Source of the DNA: Enoplolaimus lenunculus
Taxonomy: Eukaryota > Nematoda > Enoplea > Enoplida > Thoracostomopsidae
Length of the DNA: 64,000 nt
Direction: 5' to 3'
NCBI GenBank assembly: GCA_030248215.1
Contig: JASANG010003634.1
Span: 32,093 to 96,092 of the forward strand
This document shows positions 39,901-51,900 of this stretch, piece by piece. Position numbers and translations under genes: made by a program. The number at the start of each line of letters is the position of its first letter. Position 1 is the stretch's first letter. Under the pieces are notes generated by a model. The model did no database searches. It was not told the origin of the DNA and was given only the letters and a program-made list of their open reading frames with translations.

Positions 39901-42900
39901 ACGGGCCATACCCCCTCGAAGTGGATTTGGAAAATTTTATGCTATAATAAATTGAAACTAGAATGTTTGGTGCGTTTCACCCCACACACTAGTTGTAGAT
40001 GTCTTTCTATTAACTGAACCAACATTTCTTTGTAATGGTGTTGCTTAAAACACATACGGATCTGGAACGTAGGCTTGACTCTTGCATTATACAAGGGTCG
40101 TATTGTCACAAAATTTGTTGTTTTTATTCTGGATTCCGGCACTATCCAGTTCCATTTTGCACCCTGCTGCACACGCGAATTGATGAAAATTGATTAATAA
40201 CACATTATATATTTAAAGTAATTGTGTGGAGCCTTCCCAAACAAAAATCCTGGCTACGCCCATGCCCTCGCTTCAAAAGTTACCTCTGATGTACGCATGA
40301 TATTGTGAAAATTGCATAAGAATTCAATCAAATTCTTTAATTTTTGTATAACAGTGAAATATGAAAATGTCAGTTTAAGAAAAGTTAACCAAAAATCGAC
40401 CATTGATTCTTTCTTACATAAGTCATTGAAAATTGATTCATAAAGCCAGGAATAACAGTAAACCCTTCAGCGTCTGGAAACGAAACAATTCCTGGCGCAT
40501 GAACTGCGAGTCGAAATCCGACTGATTCAGCGCCTTCGACGTAATTTTCAATATCTGTGTACACTTGTAATCGAAGTCCTAAAATAGTCTAAATTTAGTG
40601 TTTTAGACAAAAAAATTCTATCTATTTTTTATTAAAAAAGACAAACTTTAGTTTAAACTTATGCAGTTTGATAAACGCAACGTGCGTAGAAGTTAATGTT
40701 GGACGCGAAGAATGGTGCCAATTATAGAGCCAGGTCTAAAAGTGATGATCAGTATTGGCGTCGACTTTGATGGAATAGGTGCTATACACATTTGAGAATA
40801 CAAACGCTGTTAAAACAGTGAATTTATTATTTGCCATTTTGCATGCCAGCACGAGTAGTTTTTCGCTGTCGTGTGTCGTTGTTATTGAATGTATAGCAAT
40901 TGCCATAAGTGTGATGATATGATGGATCCCTGAAATTATAATTTTGATTAAATCATTTTACCCTTAATTTTAGTACATCTATTTACAAATACAGATTATA
41001 CTTACTATCTTGAAATACTTCAGGAATCTCCTTATCCAAATCAACTTCGACAACTTCATTGTTTGCCTTTTTTGCTTTATTGAGCTGAACCTGTTAGTGC
41101 ATGATACAATAGTTTGCCACTCTAGAGGTTTTGTATGGTACAAAATGTACCACCGGACGCTGCGTTTTTGGCCGACCCCCGTTATTTAGAGGGGGAGGGT
41201 CACAGTAACATGCAATCTCCCTAAATTAAACTGCAAGCGGTGCATTTTTCATGGCGGATACATAAAGTGCCATGGTTGGCACTGGTTCTACCACCTCAAA
41301 ATAAGGGGGTTGGCCAAAACGCAACGCGTGCCGGGTACACTGTTTCTTACATAAAAGGTACTCAGTTGCATACTCTTGTTGAAGGGTACATTATCCACTC
41401 TTTTTCCATTAGTCATTACCTTATTTGTAGTTGAAAAAATATACAAATTTAGTTCAACGTTGTTTTCGTATGAAACGTTCAGCGATACTGTAGTGACCCG
41501 AATAAGGTGGGAAACTGCTATTTATTTTCATTTGGCCCTTGATGACATTCAAAATTTAAATACGCTTTAAAGTTTCCAACTAAAATTATTCGGCCCTGGA
41601 GTCATTCATGCGCAACAATTAGAGATATTTGACATTTATGGACTCTAAGTAGGGTTTAGGGACTCTATCCGCTTACGGACTCTTATTAGAAATACGGATT
41701 CCTATTGATTGGGAGTCAAAATAGGGACCGTCTCTTGTTACCCCACACTCTCTTACTCGGGTCACTACAGTACTGAACTGATTCACAACGCACTAATAAA
41801 GCGGATGCTTTAAAAGCCAACAGTAGTTGATAAAAGTCGAACTCTTACCATTCGCAATCAGCAACACCACGATACGTACAAGACGTAAGCAATTCGCTAA
41901 GCATATATCCCATATTGACAAGCTCAGGCTGGCTCATATCAAGCAAAATATACCGTGTCATTTCATCGATTTGCGCTTTCAACGCCTGTGCGGTCATTTT
42001 TGGAGGCGGAAGCGGAGCTTCAGTGGTCGCTCCGGGTTCAGCTGGCGCTGAATTGTCAACTGGCGCTGGGACCTGAAACGCGGAACACATACGTTTCACC
42101 GGTTTTTATCGTTGATTGCGGGGTTGTTTGAGGGACTGAAAGCGGGTTGATTTTGTGATTAAGTGTTGAAGTGAAGTAGACTTGTACTGAAATTGCGTTT
42201 AACTTTTAATTGCTAATTCAAAGCACTGAAAACTGTACGCGTTTAAGGGCGGTGCTATACTTTATATAACGTGCGGCGCTGTCCGTCATCGCATGCCAAC
42301 GCGCGGTATCGTACGTGTGGATAACTTACGTACGATATTGTACGATTACGGTCGGTGACACACGGCGACAGACGGCACCGGACGCTGAGGATCTTCCCCG
42401 GACTGCGCGGTACAATTAGCACCACCATAAAAGGGCAATAAACCATGGTGCCGTCTCGTCGCGTGTACAGGTTTCTGTGCACATCTAAAACTGTTGTCAG
42501 TACAGAAACCGTAAACGATTTAATTATTTGATTGGCTGCTTCTGGCAACCAATTGCCGGCTAATATTGTGGCAAATTTTAGAAATATCTTATTGGTTAAT
42601 TTTTGTAGCCTAACAACAGTTACGTTCTAGTTTAAAAGTAGTCTCTGTGGTTTGAGTAGAATTGTGTTCTATTACCATAATTATTGTGATATATGTTTGG
42701 TGGGATTTAGTTTGTAAGGAAGTTGCATTCTCGTTTAAGCATGCTTAACGTCGACTTGTTTCATTATTGGGTGCCTACAGCACATTTAGTATTGTACGAC
42801 TTGGAAAGTTTGGCGAACTTTATAATAATGGACTTTGGAAGTCGTTCAATGCAGTGTTGACCGTATTCGTATAATGGTGGCGGTATACTTTTGATGACGT

Positions 42901-45900
42901 CCGGCGCCGTCCGCCACGGTCCGGCATCGCACGGTAACGGACGGCGACGTACGACAAGTATAAATGCATGCTTGCCAGCTGCACATGTGGGTCGACAATT
43001 AGCTGACCCTAAAAATAGTTGCAAGGGACTGTGTTGCGCTGGTCAGTGGTAGAGTTTCGGGTTGAACATTTGATTGAGGGTCGTAAGTTCTGAACCCGTT
43101 TCCTGTTTTTTAGTTAAAAGTCAGGAGGTTACGACAGATTCTACGTAGACTAACCGATAATTGTAGAATATTAGTTAGGAATTAAATTATTGATTCAGTT
43201 TGTTTGAAATTTGTTCAGCGTTATTTTGTTTCGCGTTTGCAATTTTGAAATAAAAGTTATTTCAGATATTAGCAATAGCATTGAAATCTTTCTATTTTCA
43301 AATGGTCGGCATTTATCCACTGGAAGTGGAAATCTCGGATTTTGTGGCAGGTAGGGATTAACCGGATTCCCGTTTCCGTTTCCGGCAAAAAACGGTGTCC
43401 GTTTCCGTTTTCGTCTCGGTTATAGAAATAACGGAAATTCAGTTATTTTTACGTTGAAATTTAGTTATAACTCGTGTAAATATATATTTTGCTATTTTTT
43501 GTTACAGATAAGCTGCAATTGTTCGAAATGAATAAAAATTACGATATTCGATTAAAATTCTTAAAAATTTCGATACATTCAACTTTTTTCTTTAAAATTT
43601 TTTTTAAACAACAGTGAATATTTGTACGCCTCAATTGTGTTCGCTACAATAAAACATTTTTGAAACTTTTATACTTCAATATGCGTTTTCCGTTTGTGTT
43701 ATTTTAATCACTAGCTATTTCTGTTATTTTTACTATCTGTTTACAAAAGATGTCAGCTCTGCTTAATGCAACTTTCTTGCATTTATAAGTTTTTCTTTTA
43801 GTATAAACCGCCAGTAAACATTGGCAAACTTACAGGTTCATCAAAACTCAAACTTTGTTCAAGCACTTCGTTCACTTCGCTCGCTGCTTCTTCAACCTAA
43901 AATATAAAATTAGTAAACAGATAGAAATTTTCGCTTCCTATCAGCGGCAGATCCAGAAATTTAGCGACGATGGTTGAGCTGGCAAATGTTATGAAACACA
44001 ATTTTTACTGCATGCTATGTATGTGCCAATTTTCTGAATGGGAAAAATTGTAACGCAGGGACCTTACCATTTTGCCATAAAACATTTCTGACATGGGAAG
44101 GGCTACAACTGTTGCTTGCCTCTGGTTTCGCTAGTGCTTCTTATAGCTTTAAAATTTTCGTGCCAGTTTGCTTGTAGTTTGCTAAAAATTGAATCAGTAA
44201 TAATTGACGGCAACAAGAAAAACTTACTGCTGCAGCAGTTAAGCAGGTATAACCTCCCATGAAATCACTACACGTATCACCAGGCTTACACGGATAGCTT
44301 GCACATTCGTCGATATCTGAAAATTGAAAACAGTTAATATTTGATCAAGGGTAACTTCATAAAATCATTTTTGTTTCATAATAAAATTCAAAATTTTTCA
44401 ACAATTCAAATTTGAACATTTTCAAAAATGAACGTTTTTGATATAGCTAATTTTTTGCCATTGGCATCAGCTAATGAATACGAAGGTCTCTAAAAAATTA
44501 TATTCAGTATAAAATAATGTATTTCGTATTAACTGTTTCGCAAGTTAATCTTTTAAATTTGCTATAAGATTCCGTTTCAAGCTCGGACTTGAACTCGGAA
44601 ATTTCGGATGGAATACTTGTGTCTTTTATTACAACTCATCTACAAGAGTTGAACGCTCGAACCCGAGCGGGATCACAAATCTTACAGATAATTTATACTG
44701 TACTGAGCATTCACGTAACAGTTGTTAAACACTGACTGGGTTTCGGAAACCCTACTCAAGTACGACTTAGCATTTAAGTACGTGCAATTGTAGACTCATG
44801 GTGCCTCCTTAATATAAAGCAAAACTATTACTTTCTTGTTATGACAATGGTTTACACAAGGCGCCTGTTCGAAAATTAAAGTATTTGCTTAATAATTTGC
44901 GCCTTATTAATTGCTTCAGTATAATTTAAGTAAATATTTAACTGACATTTCAGAAACTCAGCCAATGTGTATTATGTATTATTTGGCGTACACTTGTTAG
45001 CGCAAAAACTTTCACAGAATAAATTCGATAAAATCAAAGCAGTAAACTTATTCTTTACTGACACGCCAAAACTACGTAAGCTGCATGCCCTTGTCATAAC
45101 GGGCCCAAAGCCGAAGAGACTCATGTCGTCTGGAAAAAATTTTGACCACTCCTAGAAATTTTCAACCTTGCTTGTAAGTCAACAACAACCCTTGTATGCC
45201 GCTCCTCAAAAACTATGAACAAACTGGAGCAAAGTGAGCTGGCTACGGTCCTGTATCACAAGTGTCATCAACGTTTCTCAGTTGACCAATAAAGCGGACT
45301 AACCAATATCGCATAATTTTCCCGTCATACCAGCGACACATTCACACCGGAAATTGTAATGAAGATCAACACACGTCGCTAATCCGTGACACGGGTTAGC
45401 TGCACATTCATCGGTTGCTTAAATCAAAATAAATACATTAATAATTGCAAAATCGTCTGGGTGCAAAATGTTACTCATCTCATGATTGATTTGAATACAG
45501 TCATTTTTTCTTGGGCCCATATTACTTTTAGTGCCGTCCCGGTTTCTGGTGGATCTGTAAAAGAGTAGGCTTACATTCTAGACTACATTTTTTGCATAGT
45601 TTACGCTTACGAATACGCTTTTGCAACGCTTAGGCTTAGGCTTGGGAACACGCATAATCTACTGTTACGGCCCTAAAAGTAACATTGGCCATATTACTTA
45701 TGGTTAAAAATTTACTAAACGCCCAATTATATTCGTGTAACCTGTTCCAAGTTTAAACCCTCGAAATAGTATTGTCAAACAGTTAACAAGTTTTCACCAG
45801 ATATCGCTAAATATTTACTGCTTGTAGAAATAAGAAAAGCTAACAAATTCACAGTGTTTTTGTTTTATTATTACACATAAATTTTCAAATTAAAAATTCA

Positions 45901-48900
45901 ATTTGAGTAATTATTATACACGACAATTTGAAAATTTTTGGAAAACTAACCGTTTCACCAATATCTCGAAGTTCAACGCTATACAGTACCCCCCCCAACA
46001 TATCGACGTGGGTCTTTGGCCAAATTTGTCAATTATAACCTTAAATGTACCCATAAATAAATCAAAAAAGCGGGTGTTCCCAAATTCTAGACGTACATCG
46101 ATCAAACTACAATTTACCTATTTCACAAAACTCGCCAATCCAACCGCGGGGACATGTGCAAGACAAAACGCCAGCTTCCTGCATGCAGGCACCATCGTTT
46201 TCGCATGTAAAATCCACATTATCACAGTTACTAAGCAACGCTTAAAAATAAAAACCGTTTTATTATGCGCCGATCACAATGAAAAAATTGGCCCACGTAA
46301 AGATCAGGGGCGGAACGTTTTTCGGTGGAGCTACAGTAGAGTAAGCGTATGGCATTAGACAATTTTTTGCTTGGCTTAGGCTTAGGGTTAGGCTTAGGCT
46401 TAGGAATATGCTCGCTATTACGCTTAGGCTTTAGGCTTAGGCGTAGGCTTAGGAATATGCTCGCTATTACGCTTAGGCTTTAGGCTTAGGCTTAGGCTTA
46501 GGAATATGCTCGCTATTACGCTTAGGCTTTAGGCTTAGGCGTAGGCTTAGGAATATGCTCGCTATTACGCTTAGGCTTTAGGCTTAGGCTTAGGCTTAGG
46601 AATATGCTCGCTATTACGCTTAGGCTTTAGGCTTAGGCTTAGGAATATGCTCGCTATTACGCTTAGGCTTTAGGCTTAGGCTTAGGCGTAGGAATATGCT
46701 CGCTATTACGCTTAGGCTTTAGGTTTAGGCTTAGGCTTAGGCTTAGGAATATGCTCGCTATTACGTTTAGGCTTTAGGCTTAGGCTTAGGCTTAGGAATA
46801 TGCTTATAATACTGTTCATTCCCTGTTCTTTATTGGCCAAAAATTTTACATTGCGATCCTCGACCTAAATTATACATTTAAAGTTGTAACATAATATGCT
46901 GGCACGGTCGAATGTACAAAAGATAACCTTTCTTGACATTACCTGATGGTACAGTATACCGTTTATAAAATTTAATATATTTCTGGTTTAGCATTTGTCT
47001 GTCATAGGCAGGGGCCAGAAGTGTAATAAAGTATACTCAAGTTGAACATTGCAAGTTGGAGCCAGATTGTTGTTAATCATACCAAAAATTACGGGATCAT
47101 TGGTAATCTCAAACGAAAAGCGATATATATTGTTCCATTTAACGGCTTATGTAAGCGAAGCGGATACAAATATTTTCAACGCAAACTGTTACAAGATCGT
47201 AATTGAAGTTTTGATTTGCAGTAGGTTTGGTTTGCCAACAGTCAAACAGGGTCGCTTATTTTGAATCTTTATTACGAAACGAATTGATAAATGGTAAGTT
47301 GTATAGACATCACAAAAAGTGTTGTAATGTTAGCAATATTGTACAAAAAGTTTAAAGTATCAATTAATGCACGCTTACTTGCACAATTTGTTGCAATATC
47401 AAATCCTTCAGCGCAAGTACAATACCAATCAGGGCTTAATCCGTTGTGGCACGTTGCGCCATTAAAACACGGCTCAGACGTGCAATAGTCCAGTGGTGTC
47501 GTTGTGGTTGTCACACGAACAGGAGTTGTTGTTGCTATAAAATAACAGTTGAGTTTTGTTAATCGTTGAGTAAAAAAATTTAATGAAATTCCCAAAATTT
47601 TGCTTGCAGTCATATTTATCATTAATACCACACCTATGCGTTGTTCAAAATAACTTTAAAATTTGGGATCAAACAGGTGTCCTGTAGTGTCAGTGTTGTT
47701 GTGATCGGCACCAAATTAGCCAAGTGCCCAGCACTAAAACGGTAAAGGCTTGGCAAAAATTTACCTGCACTTACGACAACGCTTGACCATCTAAATTCGG
47801 AGTCACAAGCGATGCATTTTTTACCGTCGCCAAAATTTGAGTTACTGGTGCAAGCTTTTAAACACAAATTTTTGACGCCCAAAAGTTTTCGAACCCGTTT
47901 AGGTAACGCCTTACATTTTTCGTCCCAAGTTCCCAAACCTTCTACATTGAGGATATCCGGTTTTGAAATTTTTTCTCGTACTATCTTTAGTTAACAAAAT
48001 CATATTGCATCCAATGGTTTGTTCCGCAAAGGCGACGTTTGTGAGACATTCGCCACTGCTACAGGAAGTAAAAGGTTTATTGAAATGTTGGTTCCTTTAT
48101 GCAATCACTTAATATTCCTGCATTTTTATAATAATGAAATCGCAAATATAAACAGTTTTGTGTGTAATTCACGTTATAACTGTGGCAGCCTGGAACACGT
48201 TTTGTCCATGTTCATACGACGTCAACACAAAATTTTGTGCTCTTTGCAGATATGACGACAATATGTTAATATCACATGACATTGGCTTACATGTCACTGA
48301 TCTCAACTGATCATTGTATGTAAGAAACCATATGTAACATGATACTACGAGACATTTCGGTGAGTATCATATGACATTCTTAATTCTGGCAAATATGACA
48401 TAATAATATGCAAGGCAATGTAATTTACGCACACTAAAATATAGAAAACGACATAGTAAATGATTTTAAAAGTTAAATTATATTCTACGTTTACGTTTCC
48501 GACTAAAATTATCTCTAAATATGTATCTAAATACGAGAAATTCAATTTTCAAACTTCTAATATTATATGGTAATCAACAGGACTATTTGCTAATGTTAGC
48601 TCGGGTATGCAAATACTTGGAACTATATCGTTTGATAGTCGCCGACAATACGTTTAAAAATCGTACTAAATATCACAAAACATTACGCCGGACAATGTAT
48701 TTTGCGCACGCTAATATAATCGTAAAACGTCAAATAACGTAGCAGTAACTGATTTCGAAAGCTAAATTATTGAATTTAAAATTTTTGTTTTCTCCTAAAC
48801 ATATTCCTAAGTAAAACTAATTCGAATTTTGAATTTCAGTATCATATGACATTCTGCAGCTCATTCGGACTAGTTTATTGCAACTTTGCAAACATTTTCA

Positions 48901-51900
48901 AACATGTTATATGATATAGACAGACAATATTTCGAATGTTATATTGTATTGTACTATGAATGGTGTGTCAAGATATCAGGATTCAAATTGTTTGAACAAT
49001 GCAGCCACAGATACATAAATATTAAATCAGTACGGTAACTGTCGTTTTGGAAGAAATCCCGGTTGAGAACTTTAGTCATAACTAAACGTTTGAAGTGTCA
49101 ACCCATTATTGTAATAGGTACAAGACGTGTTCCAAGTTGCCTCAGTTATAACGTAAAACCAGCATCAAATCCTTTATGTATCGTTCACGATATTATAAGG
49201 TTGATGAATTATGCACGTTGATTTGGCTTTCTGTTATTTTCAACACTTTTATATATCTTTCCCTTATTCAAGTATTTTGTTAAAAATCCCTGCATACAAC
49301 CCTGTGGCCAGTAAACTTATAGTACGTTTAGAATTTGAACATAAAAATATGAACGATATTTGCTGCCCGTGTGAATTTTTAATTTTACAAATTTTGAGTT
49401 ATAAAATTTAATTTTCAAAATATTTTACTAAGCTATCAATCAAAACTTACACAGATACGAATATTATGTTTTTGCATTCAATGGCTGGGTTTCCAAAACC
49501 CTACTTAAGTACGACTTAGTACTTAAGTATGTGTTAAATAATCGTTTTGTCGTTTTTAAGAGCGTACTTAAATTAAGTAAATACTTAAGTCGTTGACTAA
49601 ATTTGATAGATTACAAATTTACCGTTCCGGCATACTAACCTTGGTCAAATTGAAACTGTAGACTATTGGTCCCGCTTCAATATAAAGCAAAGCTTTCACT
49701 TTCTTGTTATCACCATGGCTCAAGTTTGACGTTTATTGGTTTTTGTTCGAAATGTTAAGTATTTACTGAAGGCGGCGACTTAAGTAATTACTTAAGTATA
49801 AGTTAAGTAAATACTTAAGTAAGATTTCAGAAACCCAGCCAATATACGTAAATTATTGTTTCCAGTGCATTACATTCAAAAATAATCACAGTTTAAGTTG
49901 AGTTTTTTTGCTTTGTCGCATAAACTTTGCAAAATCTGTTAAGATGATACAACATTTCGCTTACCAACACATACGGGAGCCACGTTATCGTATGTTCCGC
50001 TGCCAAGGCAAGTTAAATTAACACTTCCTTGAAGAAATCCCGTAACACATGTGTACGTTACAACTTGACCTTGATAGATTGGAGTTGCAGATTGCGTAAA
50101 ACTGCCGTCCGCTATACTTGGAGGTGATGGACAAATCGCTATAACAAATTAAAATAACCAAATAAAAAACGAAATAAAATAACGAAATAAAATAAAGCAA
50201 TAAAATAACGAAATAAAATAACGTAAAAAAATAAAATAAAATAGCAAAATAACATAAAACAATATAATAACGAAATAAAATAGCGAAATAAAATAACGAA
50301 AAAATAACGAAATATAAACTACCTAAAATATAGCATTGTAGTTGCGCTGAAAAAACCACTCAGTATTTAGTTTAATCATTGCTCCCATTTTTCATAACTT
50401 GGATTGATGGATTAAAGCAGCAGCTTGGTAAAGCGGTTGAAACTAGAAAAAAATTGCTCAGAACTTGAGCAACAAGGGGTATGTTTCATATTACTATTAA
50501 AAGTATGGTAAACTATATCAGCACCTTCGCTTGATGCAACCTGGAAAAGTATTAAGAAACAATGGCGTCCAAAATCATGTTAACTATTAATTTTTCTGAA
50601 ACATATTGCGGACAGCAAATCAATTTTTAACTTTTAAGTTTTTGGCACCATTTGTTAGAAATTTTCAGGAATTTCTTAGGCTCGCAAAGACATGGCTGAC
50701 GTATAGCGCTCTTTGCTTTTGCCAGATTAATTGATGTTGCCATAATACGGTGCGATATGCGAGGTTCTATAGTCGCGACTGTGCAGTGAAAGAAATAAGT
50801 CGAGTGGGAAATGCGCATTAATAGAATTTGTCACTAAGGTCAAAATAGAGTAAACTTAAAATTCACTTATATATAAGTTGAGCCGTTTTTAAAGCATCAA
50901 TTGCGATTCGTTTTGTGGCGTCTGTTTAAGAGAGCATCTAACAATATTGGTCATAAGAACACTAACACAGCCATTATGTCGCCACACAATGCTCATCAAT
51001 ATACATTCATGGATTCCAACCTAAATCTGTCTACATTTCAGAAATTTTGCTTTGCATTCTAGAAAAGCATCTGTTTCTTACAAAAAGAAAATTACAGAAA
51101 CTTTGCTGTCCGCAATATGTTTCAGAAAAATTAATAGTTAACATGATTTTGGACGCCATTGTTTCTTAATACTTTTCCAGGTTGCATCAAGCGAAGGTGC
51201 TGATCTAGTTTACCATACTTTTAATAGTAATATGAAACATATCCCTTGTTGCTCAAGTTCTGAGCAATTTTTTTCCGAAAAATAAACTCTCCGGAAAGAT
51301 TTATCCGTTTAAGCCCTATTCATACGTGCAAGTTTTTACTGCGAGAACGTGCAGTGCAAATTGCACGTAGAACTTGCATTTTTTCGTCAGCCAATGAGAA
51401 AGTAGATGCAATATAGTCATTGAACTTTGCATGGTTATTCACACGTGTGAACTAAAATTCCTAGTTTTGATTTTTAACGAATTACTTGCAACTGAAAGTT
51501 CTTCGAACGGGATTTTGGAAAAACTTGCAAGTGCAAGTTGCAGTTGCAAGTTCTCGAAGCAAAATCATGCTCGTGTGAATAGGACTTAAGTCCTTTAAAT
51601 CATGTTTTCTAATAAAACTTTTCTCTTTTTACATTTGGTAAACAGTTTTAATCATTCTGTGAGAAATGTCCACAGTTTTCTGTAAAGGGATTTGTCGTTT
51701 ATGTGTTGACCTTAAACTCTGTGCAGAAAATTTGCAGTTTTGCTAGACTGAAGAAACTTTATGCCTGAGTAGCATAAAATGAATTTCAGCTTTCGAACAT
51801 TCAAACGGTTTAGTAAAGCCTTGAAACTGAATTTTTTACTGCGTTTAGATATTTAAGTGGAACAGTTTAAAATATGGTGGAATTCAAATTACGCCTCAAA

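Noticed and set aside
2690..46800. TTAGGC/CCTAAG arrays as telomere or nematode contamination
   Set aside because: They lie inside mobile elements with target duplications, are short and imperfect, and are flanked by continuous host gene exons.
50159..50359. Hydrophobic Phe/Tyr-rich minus-strand frame as a membrane protein
   Set aside because: It is the translation of the AATAAAATAACG minisatellite.
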